Assembly: GCF_937873765.1 (NCBI RefSeq)
Contig: NZ_CALMZC010000013.1
Span: forward strand, 1 to 64,000
Length of the DNA: 64,000 nt
Source: an uncultured Thiothrix sp.
GTDB taxonomy: Bacteria > Pseudomonadota > Gammaproteobacteria > Thiotrichales > Thiotrichaceae
Direction: 5' to 3'
Shown here: positions 47,548 to 57,057 of the stretch, in pieces
How positions within the stretch are numbered: the stretch's first letter is position 1
Layout of the letters: every line of letters starts with the position of its first letter
Translations under genes and position numbers: made by a program
Notes under the pieces: generated by a model
The model's database searches: none
Told to the model about the DNA's origin: nothing
The model's input: the letters and a program-made list of their open reading frames with translations, nothing else

Positions 47548-48145
47548 ATTTATTCTCTAAATGAGTAAAAAAAGGATTGATATACTTAAAGCCTAAAAGA
47601 TATTGAGTTGGATTGTTTTTAGTATCATTAAGCTCATTCCAAATGATAATAATGTTTTGAGATTCATTTTTTTTAGATGGATAAGTATATCGAGTCATAA
47701 AAAAACGACTTATATTTTCTCTTGAGCTAATTGTGGCAGTGATTAGTTTTTGATAGCTAGTATTAGGTTCTGGTTTTGTATAAATCAAAATTTTTTGATC
47801 TTGTGTAAGAGTGCTTTTAGTATTAGCTTGATTATGGCTTCCAAAACTAATAAATGAAAAATTAGGATCGTAGCTATTTATTTGAATTTCTCCCTGATCC
47901 CATTTCAATGAAAGCAGGGTATTGTTTTCATTCACTTGAGTGACCTCACAAGAGAGCGAAGTTGGATCGGAGTAATGATCATGACTAGCTAATAGCTCTT
48001 TTGCTGAGGGATCACTTTTTATCGTGTCAAATCTATATATTTCAAGAGCTAGGTTTTTGGCTAGTTTACCTTTGCATTCTATGGAGTTAGCAGAACTTGA
48101 ATTTTGAATACTAAGAAGTAATAAAAAGCAAATAATGGGCTTCAT
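47546..48145 (-). CDS. Secreted protein of unknown function
   Basis: A 199-residue protein with a signal peptide of about 19 residues (hydrophobic Leu-rich core, cleavage near Ser-Ser-Ala-Asn). The mature part contains few cysteines and many Asn, Ser and Thr, and has no motif I know. Its start overlaps the stop of the gene at 48145-48525 by one base, so they are co-translated. AT-rich base use separates the pair from neighbouring genes. Confidence 0.6.
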   Translation of the reverse strand: MKPIICFLLLLSIQNSSSANSIECKGKLAKNLALEIYRFDTIKSDPSAKELLASHDHYSDPTSLSCEVTQVNENNTLLSLKWDQGEIQINSYDPNFSFISFGSHNQANTKSTLTQDQKILIYTKPEPNTSYQKLITATISSRENISRFFMTRYTYPSKKNESQNIIIIWNELNDTKNNPTQYLLGFKYINPFFTHLENK

Positions 48146-48525
48146 TAGTTTATTCCATTAAGTAGTTTATTTATTACACAAGTAACGGGCCTTTCTGGAT
48201 TTTCTTTTAAATCTCGAGAGTCAACAGTGAACGCAATTGATTTTGCTTCTGGTAATGCGGGAGTGAAGCTGTTATTCAGCTCTGTAATTTGACCAAAGCA
48301 AGCAGGTTGCCCAAAATCAGCAATGCTAGAAGATTTAGTTCCAATATCAAAGAAATTACTTAATAAGATGGCTTTTCTATTTTCTGAATTCCATTGATTA
48401 AAATCATCTTCCTTTCCAAACTTAAGATTACAATCATAATAACAATGTTTTTCGCCATTGATGTATGATGGTGATTTATTTAAATTTGGTTTACACGTCC
48501 CAATAAAGCCGATTGATTCACCCAT
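48145..48525 (-). CDS. Small cysteine-containing protein of unknown function
   Basis: A 126-residue protein with six cysteines but no recognisable signal peptide or membrane helix. Two pairs occur in Cys-Tyr-Tyr-Asp-Cys and in the Cys-Lys/Cys-Phe positions. I do not recognise a family. It lies directly upstream of, and overlaps, the secreted protein gene, so the two probably act together. The true start could be different if an export signal is missing. Confidence 0.5.
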   Translation of the reverse strand: MGESIGFIGTCKPNLNKSPSYINGEKHCYYDCNLKFGKEDDFNQWNSENRKAILLSNFFDIGTKSSSIADFGQPACFGQITELNNSFTPALPEAKSIAFTVDSRDLKENPERPVTCVINKLLNGIN

Positions 48526-48722
48526 GATTAATTATCCAATCTGGTTTGATAAGTACCTTTGAATTTTTTTTAAAAAGTAAAAGTCGATAATTACTTATTA
48601 ATTTGCTTAAAAGGATGAGTGGATGCTGTTTATGGATGAACGTGAATTTAGTCTATAAACGGAATTTTCCAATTCAGACCACTGAGAGGTAAAGTGATTG
48701 GGCTGTTCATGGTTATTTCCTT

Positions 48723-49763
48723 TTATAAGTGATCAACCCCGCTCTCTAAGTTATAAGGCAAGGGCAATAAGCGCACTTTTGCTCTAGCCAAATTCAAAGC
48801 TTGTTCCGCCGAAGCGATTTTCAGAACGACTAAAGCCTCAATATGATCTCCACTAGGGCTAAGCACGGAGTTTAAAATTTCACCGGCTTCTTCACCATGA
48901 GCATCGTGGATCTTTGCCCCAACTGCTGGTTGATTTACCCCATCAATCGCAACTCGATACATTTGGCGTTTGTTCTTGCCTAAGTACTTTAAGCGTGCTA
49001 CCACTTCTTGACCGGGGAAACAGCCTTTTTTGAAGTTAATCCCATCAATCAAATGCAGATTAATCATCTGTGGAACCCAAGCTTCCATACTCGCTGCAGT
49101 GACTTTAGGAATACCTGCTTCAATATCAAAATAATCCCAAGCCGCAGAGCCAACTGCAGCCGCATGGACATTCAAGCGGTTCCACAGTTGGCGGGCATCA
49201 TCTAATTCACCATAAATTTCAAACCGTGGCACGCTAGCGGCTTGGCGTACAATCGTCAGGTTACCCACTTGTACCACATCTAAGTTCTGTTCGGGAAACT
49301 TACCTAATGCTGCTTTTAAGCGTTGTTCCCCTTGTGGATCGGCATAGCCAAAATGCACCACACTTTCGCGCGCATCTTCTAAAGAGACTTTGGAGCGCAT
49401 TATAAACATGCGTAAACGTTTGAGTACCGCCTCTAAAACATCGCTAGAGAGTGCTAAATAATAAACCCCTTGGCGCTGCATAATTTGGAAGGTGGTATAG
49501 GCACGGCCTTTAGGTGAGCTATAAGAGCTAAGTTGCGCCCGAGTTTCGGTAACTTGATTAATATCATTACTCAGTTGGCCTTGCAGAAAAGCAGTCACAT
49601 CGGAGCCGCTAGCTCTAAGCAAACCTTGATGGGACAGATCACAAAGCACCGCACCTTGAGGAGGAATTCGGCGTTCACGTTCGGGGTTGCCGAAATGTAG
49701 GAGGGTAGAGCCGTCGAATTCGGCACCTTGTTCAATCAGAAAGCTTTTCCATTCTGGCTTCAT
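48723..49763 (-). CDS. ygfZ: Folate-binding tRNA-modifying/iron-sulfur assembly protein YgfZ
   Basis: This 346-residue protein of the YgfZ/GcvT-like family shows the diagnostic Lys-Gly-Cys-Phe-Pro-Gly-Gln-Glu-Val motif near residue 240. E. coli YgfZ binds tetrahydrofolate and is needed for the MiaB radical-SAM reaction and some iron-sulfur enzymes. The N-terminal folate-binding domain with Leu-Gln-Gly-Gln-Leu-Ser-Asn-Asp near 60 is present. Complete length. Confidence 0.9.
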   Translation of the reverse strand: MKPEWKSFLIEQGAEFDGSTLLHFGNPERERRIPPQGAVLCDLSHQGLLRASGSDVTAFLQGQLSNDINQVTETRAQLSSYSSPKGRAYTTFQIMQRQGVYYLALSSDVLEAVLKRLRMFIMRSKVSLEDARESVVHFGYADPQGEQRLKAALGKFPEQNLDVVQVGNLTIVRQAASVPRFEIYGELDDARQLWNRLNVHAAAVGSAAWDYFDIEAGIPKVTAASMEAWVPQMINLHLIDGINFKKGCFPGQEVVARLKYLGKNKRQMYRVAIDGVNQPAVGAKIHDAHGEEAGEILNSVLSPSGDHIEALVVLKIASAEQALNLARAKVRLLPLPYNLESGVDHL

Positions 49764-49876
49764 ATGCGCGGCCTCTCGTTATTGTTCATGCTTAAAACGG
49801 TAGCGCGGCTAGCAAAAAATGTCGAGAACTCCCCGATCTAACAAGGGATCAGATCAGGGAGTAGAACTCAAAGTAA

Positions 49877-50854
49877 TTACTGAGTTTTAGCAGGTTCAGC
49901 AGCAGCGGCTGGAGTTGCCTCTTTAGCTTCTTCTTTAGGTGCTTCAGCAGTTGGTTTAGCTTCCTCTTTCAATAAAACTTTAACATCTGCTTTAGCACGC
50001 AAGTCTTTCATATAAGCCATCATTTTTTCTTGCTCAATTTGACGTTTGAGCTGTGGCTTCATGTTTTCTAACTCAGGCAGTTTCACATCCCGCTTTTCTT
50101 CCAATTTGATGACATGCCAACCAAATTGAGTTTCAACGGGTTCAGTGCTGGTTTGACCGGGTTCCATCGCAGCAACGGCTTCAGCAAAAGGTTTTACCAT
50201 GCTATCAGTTTTGAACCAGCCTAAATCGCCACCCATTTGCGCAGACGTATCAGTGGATTTAGCTTTAGCTAAATCAGCGAAATCCTTGCCCGCTTTGAGT
50301 TCATCTAAAACAGCTTTAGCTTCGTCTTTAGTTTTCACTAGGATATGACGCGCTTTATATTCGCTTTTAGACATTTGCGAAGTGGCTTTATCATAAGCTG
50401 CTTTAAGTTCATCATCACTGATGTTTAAAGCAGCCGCTTTTTCTTGCATCCAAGTGTTCAGTACTAATTTGTCTTTGAAATTATTCAATTTTTCTTGAAC
50501 ATCTTCACGCTCAGCTAAACCCGATTTGTTCGCTTCTTGACGAGCCAACTCGGTAACCACTAAGTCTTCGAGCATGGTTTTTTCGTCAACTTGGTCACCA
50601 GCGCCAGAGCGCTTGGCCATATCCATTAAGGTGTTGAGGGTATCACGCTTAATATCCACACCATTCACAATCGCAACAATTTCATCAGCACCGGCTGGTT
50701 TAGCTTCAGTGCTAGCAGCCGGCGCTGCCATGGCAGGTGCAGCCGTCGTAGTTGCTGCCGCCGCTGGTTTAGTATCTTCCGCACTGACTGTATTTAGACC
50801 CAGCACCAGCCCAATTAAACTGCTTGCGATTAATGTGTTAGTTATGATTCGCAT
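49877..50854 (-). CDS. Periplasmic parvulin-type peptidyl-prolyl isomerase
   Basis: About 325 residues from ATG 50854, with AAGGAA upstream and a signal peptide ending Val-Ser-Ala. An Ala/Pro-rich linker (residues 30-60) leads to a SurA-like helical region. The parvulin domain runs from about 165 to 260, with His-Ile-Leu-Val-Lys, Gly-Gly-Asp-Leu-Gly-Trp-Phe and Phe-Gly-Trp-His-Val-Ile-Lys-Leu motifs. The Lys/Glu/Ala-rich tail is probably disordered. The likely job is outer-membrane protein folding. Confidence 0.88.
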   Translation of the reverse strand: MRIITNTLIASSLIGLVLGLNTVSAEDTKPAAAATTTAAPAMAAPAASTEAKPAGADEIVAIVNGVDIKRDTLNTLMDMAKRSGAGDQVDEKTMLEDLVVTELARQEANKSGLAEREDVQEKLNNFKDKLVLNTWMQEKAAALNISDDELKAAYDKATSQMSKSEYKARHILVKTKDEAKAVLDELKAGKDFADLAKAKSTDTSAQMGGDLGWFKTDSMVKPFAEAVAAMEPGQTSTEPVETQFGWHVIKLEEKRDVKLPELENMKPQLKRQIEQEKMMAYMKDLRAKADVKVLLKEEAKPTAEAPKEEAKEATPAAAAEPAKTQ

Positions 50855-50883
50855 CTTTATCAATTTCCTTAAACAATAGGCTC

Positions 50884-51183
50884 TTATGGTAAAACTTTTT
50901 TAAAAGGTTTAACGCTTACCTGTTGGTAAACGCTTGCAGCTATATAGGGGTCGGCATCGGCCCAAGCTTGTGCTGCAGTTAATGATTCAAATTCAGCAAT
51001 AATGATGCTGCCCGTAAAACCCGCTTCGCCCGGATCATTACTATCAATCGCAGGATTAGGGCCTGCGAGGATTAAACGTCCTTGAGCTTGTAGGGCTTGT
51101 AGACGCTCAAGATGAGCAGGCCGTGCAGCTAAACGTTTCGCTAAGCTGTATGGATGATCTTCGCCAATAATCACATATAACAT
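50884..51183 (-). CDS. yciI: YciI-like protein
   Basis: 99 residues from ATG 51183, which has AAGGAACC upstream and matches the E. coli length of 98. The YciI fold is a ferredoxin-like dimer with a conserved His/Asp pair; here Arg-x-Ala-His-Leu and a later Ala-Asp-Pro-Tyr are seen. A catalytic role is unproven for most members. It lies one base after yciB, as in E. coli. Confidence 0.88.
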   Translation of the reverse strand: MLYVIIGEDHPYSLAKRLAARPAHLERLQALQAQGRLILAGPNPAIDSNDPGEAGFTGSIIIAEFESLTAAQAWADADPYIAASVYQQVSVKPFKKVLP

Positions 51184-51184
51184 T

Positions 51185-51808
51185 TTAGGGTTCCTTGCTG
51201 GTTTCAATCACATGCCGTTGCAGATAGAAGGCTTGCGCGATCACAAAGACCAAAGTCAGCCCTAGAATCCCAAATAGTTTAAAGTCCACCCAAATCGCTT
51301 CGCTGAAATTATAAGCAACTACTAGATTCAGCACACCAATAAAAACAAAAAATCCAGCCCACATCCAATTAACTTTTGTCCATATTTGTGAGGGGACTTG
51401 CATAGCGCTAGACATCATCCGCTCTACGAGTGGCTTACGGTTACCCACGTATTCACTACCAATGAAGACTAGAGCAAAAATCCAATTGAAAACCGTCACT
51501 TTCCATTGGATAAAAGCAGAATCTTTCAGGACTAGAGTTAAGCTACCAAAAGCCAGAAGAATCCCTAAAGAAATCAAGTGCATGCGCTCGAAGCGCTTAT
51601 AAAACACATAGTGCATAATGTTTTGCACGATGGTAGCTAGGATAATCACTAAGGTTGCAAATAAAATCGCGTGTTTAGGTTCAGTTTGGGATAAATCCAC
51701 AAACGGAATTTGATTCGCAGCCGCAATCAAAGCGGGTGGCATATCGCCAAAAAACTTGTAGGCTAAAAAAAATAGCAAAACAGGGAAAAAATCAAAGAAA
51801 AACTTCAT
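51185..51808 (-). CDS. yciB: Inner-membrane septation protein A (YciB/IspZ)
   Basis: A 207-residue membrane protein with five or six hydrophobic segments. The N-terminal [11 protein letters not shown] and the Ala-Tyr-Lys region are diagnostic of the family. YciB has been linked to envelope integrity and division. The gene precedes yciI with near-zero spacing. Confidence 0.93.
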   Translation of the reverse strand: MKFFFDFFPVLLFFLAYKFFGDMPPALIAAANQIPFVDLSQTEPKHAILFATLVIILATIVQNIMHYVFYKRFERMHLISLGILLAFGSLTLVLKDSAFIQWKVTVFNWIFALVFIGSEYVGNRKPLVERMMSSAMQVPSQIWTKVNWMWAGFFVFIGVLNLVVAYNFSEAIWVDFKLFGILGLTLVFVIAQAFYLQRHVIETSKEP

Positions 51809-51955
51809 AATGCTTGAATCTTTACTGGATGCAGTTTTAAGGTCATAACCATCATTTTATTGAATGCAGAGGAGGCTTAAGCCACGGCTTGCACTGTATT
51901 TCTTAGCATTAACCTGTAAAATCCTGCTTTTTTAAACGATAACAACACTGCCCAC

Positions 51956-52582
51956 ATGAGCCAATATTTTCAAATTCACCCGGAAAATCCGCAAAAGCGT
52001 CTACTTCGGCAGGCTGTTGATATTGTACGCGATGGTGGGGTGGTAGTTTACCCGACTGACTCTAGTTATGCTATCGGTTGTTTGTTAGACGACAAAACAG
52101 CGATGGAGCGCATCCAGCGGATTCGTCAGCTGAATGATAAGCATAATTTCACACTGCTCTGTCGCGATTTATCCGAAATCTCGCATTATGCGCAAGTAGA
52201 TAATATTAATTACCGTCTCTTAAAAACCTTAACACCGGGTGCGTATACCTTTATTTTAAAAGCCACGCGTGAGGTTCCGCGTCGCTTACAAAATCCTAAA
52301 CGTAAAACGATTGGGATTCGCATTCCAGATCATGTCGTCGCGCAAGCTTTCCTACAAGAACTGAATGCGCCTTTAGTTTCTAGTACCTTGATTCTTCCGG
52401 ATGAAGACTTACCAATGACAGACCCCTATCAAATTCGGGTCTATCTCGAACATCAAGTGGATTTAGTCATGGATGGTGGGTTTTGCGGGCATGATCCCAC
52501 CACGGTGATTGATTTAACCGGTGAACGTCCAGCTATTCTTCGCCAAGGCAAAGGGGACATTGATTGGCTAGTGGAGCATTAA
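51956..52582 (+). CDS. yciO: YciO/Sua5-type protein
   Basis: A 208-residue member of the YrdC/Sua5 family in the YciO branch. The N-terminal Tyr-Pro-Thr-Asp-Ser-Ser-Tyr-Ala-Ile-Gly-Cys motif binds nucleotide. Relatives make threonylcarbamoyl-AMP for tRNA t6A; the role of YciO itself is less clear. It is divergent from yciB and is followed by a protease gene one base later. Confidence 0.9.
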   Translation: MSQYFQIHPENPQKRLLRQAVDIVRDGGVVVYPTDSSYAIGCLLDDKTAMERIQRIRQLNDKHNFTLLCRDLSEISHYAQVDNINYRLLKTLTPGAYTFILKATREVPRRLQNPKRKTIGIRIPDHVVAQAFLQELNAPLVSSTLILPDEDLPMTDPYQIRVYLEHQVDLVMDGGFCGHDPTTVIDLTGERPAILRQGKGDIDWLVEH

Positions 52583-52583
52583 T

Positions 52584-53258
52584 ATGGAAGGCATGGATTT
52601 TGAGCGCATTATCTTTTTGATTGCAGCAGGCGCGATTCCTGTATTATTTGCAATCACTTTACATGAAGTGGCACATGGTTGGATTGCCAATAAATTAGGC
52701 GATAGTACGGCAAAAATGCTGGGGCGCTTAACGATGAATCCGCTCAAGCATATTGACCCCATAGGTACGGTCGTATTACCCATTGGCATGTTGGTTTTTT
52801 CTCTTGCTACCACAGGTACTCCTTTTGCCTTTGGATGGGCTAAGCCAATCCCTGTGAATACGCGTAATCTCAAACAGCCACGCCGTGATATGGCGATTAT
52901 TGCGGTAGGTGGACCCTTGGCGAACTTCCTCATGGCCATCTTCTGGGCGATCATGTTTACGATGTTTGCGGCGGTCATCCCTGATGAGGCGATTGCTTCA
53001 GGCTTTTTGACAATGGCGCAAATTGGCTTAGTGTTTAATTTGATTTTGATGGTACTGAATTTAGTGCCCATTCCTCCCTTAGATGGTGGGCGAGTCTTAA
53101 GCGGTTTTGTACCTAGAAATCTAGCCAATGCTTTAGATCGTGTAGAGCCTTATGGCTTTTTGCTAGTGATTGCCTTGTTATACTTCGGTGTGCTGGATAA
53201 AGTGATTGGGCCTATCATTGGTGCACTGTACTCTTTCATTGCAGGTATTTTTCTTTAA
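52584..53258 (+). CDS. Site-2-type (M50) membrane metalloprotease
   Basis: A 224-residue membrane protein with the zinc motif His-Glu-Val-Ala-His (residues 28-32) and the second ligand in Asn-Leu-Val-Pro-Ile-Pro-Pro-Leu-Asp-Gly-Gly near 165-175. About five hydrophobic segments are visible. Small rhomboid-like M50 proteases without PDZ domains are common next to trpS and scpAB in gammaproteobacteria. Substrate unknown. ATG 52593 is an alternative start. Confidence 0.88.
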   Translation: MEGMDFERIIFLIAAGAIPVLFAITLHEVAHGWIANKLGDSTAKMLGRLTMNPLKHIDPIGTVVLPIGMLVFSLATTGTPFAFGWAKPIPVNTRNLKQPRRDMAIIAVGGPLANFLMAIFWAIMFTMFAAVIPDEAIASGFLTMAQIGLVFNLILMVLNLVPIPPLDGGRVLSGFVPRNLANALDRVEPYGFLLVIALLYFGVLDKVIGPIIGALYSFIAGIFL

Positions 53259-53270
53259 AGGATTGCGGAC

Positions 53271-54491
53271 GTGAATACAACGCCATTGCAGAATCAGCGA
53301 ATCGTTTCGGGGATGCGCCCCACAGGTAAGTTACATCTTGGGCATTATCATGGTGTGCTGAAAAATTGGGTGGATATGCAACTTAATCACGAGTGCTTTT
53401 TCTTCGTGGCGGATTGGCATGCTTTAACCACCCATTACGCATCCCCCTATGAAGTTGCGCGCAACGTTGAAGATATGGCAATTGATTGGCTCGCAGCCGG
53501 AATTAGTCCAAGTGCCGCGACTATGTTTGTGCAATCCCATGTGCCTGAGCATGCCGAATTGCATTTAATGCTCTCGATGATTACGCCTTTAGGTTGGTTG
53601 GAGCGAGTTCCGACCTATAAAGATCAGCAAGAAAAGTTGCGTGATTTAGATTTGGCAACTTATGGCTTTTTGGGTTATCCACTCCTGCAATCGGCGGATA
53701 TTTTGATCTACAAAGCTGATTTAGTGCCAGTGGGTGAGGATCAAGTGGCGCATATTGAGCTGACGCGTGAGGTTGCGCGACGCTTTAATCATTTATATGG
53801 ACGTGAGCCGGGCTTTGAAGAAAAAGCCGAGCAAGCGGCCGATAAAATGGGTAAGAAAAACGCTAAACTATATCGTGACTTACGTAAAGCCTATCAAGAG
53901 CGCGGGGATGCTGAATCCTTAGAGAAAGCACGTGCCTTGTTAGAAGGGCAACAAAATATTTCTTTAGGTGATCGTGAGCGTTTGTTTGGTTATTTAGAAG
54001 GGACTGGCAAGATTATTCTGCCCGAACCACAAGCGGCTTTAACCAAAGAGTCGAAAATGCCCGGTTTAGATGGGCAGAAGATGTCGAAGTCTTATCACAA
54101 TACAATCTCTTTGCGTGAAGCCCCTGAAGATGTAGAGAAAAAAATCCGTACTATGCCAACGGATCCAGCACGAGTGCGCCGTACTGATCCGGGGAATCCT
54201 GAGCACTGTCCTGTCTGGCAATTGCATCAGGTGTATTCCGATGAATCTACTCGTCAGTGGGTGCAAGAAGGTTGTCGCTCTGCTGGGATTGGCTGTATTG
54301 ATTGCAAACGTCCGGTGATTATGGGTGTACAAGAAGAGCTGAAGCCGATTCAAGAGCGGGCGGCTGAATACGAAAATGATCGTGAGCGCGTGCGTAAAGT
54401 GCTGCGCGAAGGATCAGAGGCGGCACGTGAAGTCGCACGTGAAACTATGCGCGATGTGTTTGCAGCGATTCACTTCACTCACCACAATTAA
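53271..54491 (+). CDS. trpS: Tryptophanyl-tRNA synthetase
   Basis: A 406-residue class I synthetase starting with GTG 53271. The Lys-Leu-His-Leu-Gly-His form of HIGH is near residue 21 and Lys-Met-Ser-Lys-Ser near 269. It is about 70 residues longer than E. coli TrpS because of an insertion (about residues 185-255) that is Lys/Glu-rich and helical. This long form is found in several gammaproteobacteria. It lies between the protease and scpA. Confidence 0.95.
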   Translation: MNTTPLQNQRIVSGMRPTGKLHLGHYHGVLKNWVDMQLNHECFFFVADWHALTTHYASPYEVARNVEDMAIDWLAAGISPSAATMFVQSHVPEHAELHLMLSMITPLGWLERVPTYKDQQEKLRDLDLATYGFLGYPLLQSADILIYKADLVPVGEDQVAHIELTREVARRFNHLYGREPGFEEKAEQAADKMGKKNAKLYRDLRKAYQERGDAESLEKARALLEGQQNISLGDRERLFGYLEGTGKIILPEPQAALTKESKMPGLDGQKMSKSYHNTISLREAPEDVEKKIRTMPTDPARVRRTDPGNPEHCPVWQLHQVYSDESTRQWVQEGCRSAGIGCIDCKRPVIMGVQEELKPIQERAAEYENDRERVRKVLREGSEAAREVARETMRDVFAAIHFTHHN

Positions 54492-54506
54492 GGCTGGCTT
54501 AACGGC

Positions 54507-55307
54507 TTGATTCCTTTGCTCCATCAGTTGCCCCTTGCCTTAGTGCGAGGGGAACCCGTGCATCATTTTCCTGATGATCTCTATATCCCCCCCGATGCTT
54601 TGGAAATCATTCTGGATGCATTTGAAGGGCCATTGGATCTATTGCTGTATTTAATTAAACGGCAAAATCTAGATATTCGTGATATTCCCATTGCCGAAAT
54701 CACGCGCCAATACATGGATTATGTGGAGCTGATGAAAGAGTTTCGTCTAGATTTAGCGGCAGAATATTTAGTGATGGCAGCCTTGCTAGCGGAAATCAAA
54801 TCACGCTTGTTATTACCATGCTTCAATCAAAGACTGGAAGAAGATGATCCGCGAGCTGAATTAGTTAAACGTTTGCAAGACTATGAGCAATGTAAACAAG
54901 CAGCAGAAGCCTTAGATCAACTCCCACGTTTAGAGCGCGAGCATTGGCAAGTACAAACGGCGGTAGAGCTAGCTAAGCAGGATAAGCCCTTGCCTGAAGT
55001 GGAGTTAAAGGAGTTACTCCTCGCTTTCCAAACAGTCCTTAAACGTGCTGCTCAATTCAAAAGTCATCAAGTTCAGCGTGAGCCTTTATCTATTCGGGAG
55101 CGTATGACTAAGGTCTTGCTGGCATTACAGTCTAAACCTATAGTCGCATTGAGTGAGCTATTTACGCTTGAGGAGGGGAGGCGTGGAGTGGTAGTGAGTC
55201 TAATGGCGATTTTGGAGTTATTGAAAGCGCAGCTCATTGAAGTGACTCAAACGGATGAGGTTTATGCACCTTTATGGATTCGTTTGGCAGCAGCGGAGTC
55301 TGCATGA
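54507..55307 (+). CDS. scpA: Segregation and condensation protein A
   Basis: A 266-residue kleisin subunit of the SMC-ScpAB condensin. The N-terminal Phe-Glu-Gly-Pro-Leu-Asp-Leu-Leu-Leu-Tyr-Leu-Ile motif near residues 38-49 is diagnostic. The reading frame begins at TTG 54507; no ATG lies before the conserved block, so a start at the TTG or slightly later is likely. It overlaps scpB by four bases. Confidence 0.92.
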   Translation: MIPLLHQLPLALVRGEPVHHFPDDLYIPPDALEIILDAFEGPLDLLLYLIKRQNLDIRDIPIAEITRQYMDYVELMKEFRLDLAAEYLVMAALLAEIKSRLLLPCFNQRLEEDDPRAELVKRLQDYEQCKQAAEALDQLPRLEREHWQVQTAVELAKQDKPLPEVELKELLLAFQTVLKRAAQFKSHQVQREPLSIRERMTKVLLALQSKPIVALSELFTLEEGRRGVVVSLMAILELLKAQLIEVTQTDEVYAPLWIRLAAAESA

Positions 55308-55834
55308 GTACTGAGCTAGCTTTGATTCTAGAAGCCATTTTGCTTACTGCTAATAAACCACTCAGCTTAGAGCAGCTCGCCACCTTTTTTGCTGAAGAGC
55401 AAGTGATTGATAAGGCAAGCCTCAAGCAGGGGTTAAAGCAATTAGCTGAGCAAACTCAAGGACGTAGTTTTGAGCTAATTGAAACCGCCAGTGGTTACCG
55501 TTTACAAACTAAGCTAGTTTATAGCCCATGGGTTAGCAGGCATCAGGAAGAGAAAGTATCCAAATACTCGCGGGTATTCCTAGAAACCTTGGCTTTAATT
55601 GCTTGGCGTCAACCGATTACACGCGCAGAAATCGAAGAGATTCGTGGGGTAGCCGTCAATGCTAATGTGCTGAGAGCTTTGCTTGAGCGCGAATGGGTTC
55701 GGGTATTGGGGCATAAAGAGGTCCCCGGTCGACCTGAACTACTGGGAACCACTAAGCAGTTTTTGGATTATTTCAATTTAAAATCACTAGAAGACCTACC
55801 TCAGTTAGGGGAGTTAAAGGAGTTAGGGATGTAA
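55304..55834 (+). CDS. scpB: Segregation and condensation protein B
   Basis: A 176-residue winged-helix protein, using ATG 55304 that overlaps the scpA stop (ATGA). The Ala-Leu-Ile-Ala-Trp-Arg-Gln-Pro-Ile-Thr-Arg-Ala-Glu-Ile motif and Gly-Arg-Pro-Glu-Leu-Leu-Gly-Thr-Thr are signatures. It completes the condensin accessory pair. Its last 34 bases overlap the convergent acyltransferase gene. Confidence 0.94.
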   Translation: MSTELALILEAILLTANKPLSLEQLATFFAEEQVIDKASLKQGLKQLAEQTQGRSFELIETASGYRLQTKLVYSPWVSRHQEEKVSKYSRVFLETLALIAWRQPITRAEIEEIRGVAVNANVLRALLEREWVRVLGHKEVPGRPELLGTTKQFLDYFNLKSLEDLPQLGELKELGM

Positions 55835-56877
55835 GTATTTGACTTGTGGACTAATAGAAGCTCAAGAAAATTACGCAAGTTCTTAGCCATTTTCTTCTCA
55901 AACAATATATGCATTCCATAAGCCACTAGCAGCATCAAGGCTATAGTACCCCAAAATAACAGATGAGAATTAATGCTTGCATAGAGCTTATTAAAAATCA
56001 TGTAACCGATATTTTGATGAATGAGATAGAGGGGATAAGTGAGTGCACCTAGTCTTAACCAGTGCTTATTTGTAAAAAATCCTGTCCAGCGTTGAGCGAT
56101 TAAAAATACAACTATAAAAAAGCCAGTAATGATACCAATAATAGTAAGACGATTGAATGAGGTTTTATAGTGTTCTTCCATGCTAGGTAGCAGGTGCAAG
56201 GTTTCATATTCGGACAAAGCCCAAGCGCTGAGTAAGAGCAGTCCTGTGTGTAAGGAAAGTGATTCAGACCAAATCAGAAAGCAGGTCGCCCCAGCGATAA
56301 AAAATGCTGCATAATCAGTGATGAATACATAGCGCAAGCTGCTAATAGGTCTGATTTCTAGGAAGAAACTCACCGTTAACCAAGCAACTAATAGCATTTG
56401 TACGTATTTCAGTTTCCCGATTAGCAAGAGCAAAAAGACTAATAAGTAAAAGCGTAATTCAATAAACAGCGACCAATAAGAGCCGTCCATAGCAGTAAAG
56501 CCTAAAAACTCGCCGAGTAGGGTCAGATTTCCCAAGTATTCACTAAAGCTAGTCATAAAACGTGGCGCACCTAGCCAAAGAGTTGTTAAGAAGGTAAAAG
56601 TACAAGCGACCCAAAAAGCAGGGTAAAGGCGGGTAGCACGGGAAATAATAAAGTGCTGCACATTCGAGTGAGTCGCAGTCATTAAAATTACGAAGCCGCT
56701 AATCATAAAAAATAGCTCCACCCCTAAGTAGCCATACTTAGCCCAAGATGCAAGGAGCGGATAGGGAAGAAGACTTAAATCATCAGCCGCATAACCACGA
56801 AAGGCATAATGGAAAAAGACTACTGCTAGTGCAGCTATGAAGCGCAATAGATCAATTTCATTTACACGCTGTTGCAC
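55801..56877 (-). CDS. Acyltransferase 3 family membrane protein
   Basis: A 358-residue protein with about ten membrane helices. The N-terminal Glu-x-Asp-Leu-Leu-Arg-Phe segment and the His-Tyr-Ala-Phe-Arg-Gly region contain the family's conserved Arg and His. Such enzymes O-acylate lipopolysaccharide, capsule or other surface sugars; the acceptor here is unknown. It converges on and overlaps scpB. Confidence 0.85.
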   Translation of the reverse strand: MQQRVNEIDLLRFIAALAVVFFHYAFRGYAADDLSLLPYPLLASWAKYGYLGVELFFMISGFVILMTATHSNVQHFIISRATRLYPAFWVACTFTFLTTLWLGAPRFMTSFSEYLGNLTLLGEFLGFTAMDGSYWSLFIELRFYLLVFLLLLIGKLKYVQMLLVAWLTVSFFLEIRPISSLRYVFITDYAAFFIAGATCFLIWSESLSLHTGLLLLSAWALSEYETLHLLPSMEEHYKTSFNRLTIIGIITGFFIVVFLIAQRWTGFFTNKHWLRLGALTYPLYLIHQNIGYMIFNKLYASINSHLLFWGTIALMLLVAYGMHILFEKKMAKNLRNFLELLLVHKSNTYIPNSFNSPN

Positions 56878-56998
56878 GCTAAGTCCTCAGCCGAGCCTAT
56901 GGAATTAACTTAGTTAAGTTTTCAGCCTCAATTGGGTTTTTAGCTATTAAAGGCTCAGATTAGCTTGTGAGCGGTGTGAAATTAGAGTCTTGGAGGAG

Positions 56999-57021
56999 GA
57001 GGTCAACCTTTATTTGACCTC
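56999..57021 (-). terminator. Hairpin after the lipoprotein gene
   Basis: GAGGTCAA (56999-57006) and TTGACCTC (57014-57021) form a perfect 8-bp stem with a seven-base loop. It lies 37 bases downstream of the lipoprotein gene stop but lacks a clear T tract on that strand. Confidence 0.45.
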
Positions 57022-57057
57022 AAATAGAAAAGTTAAAGAGTGTAAGAGGCTGAATTC

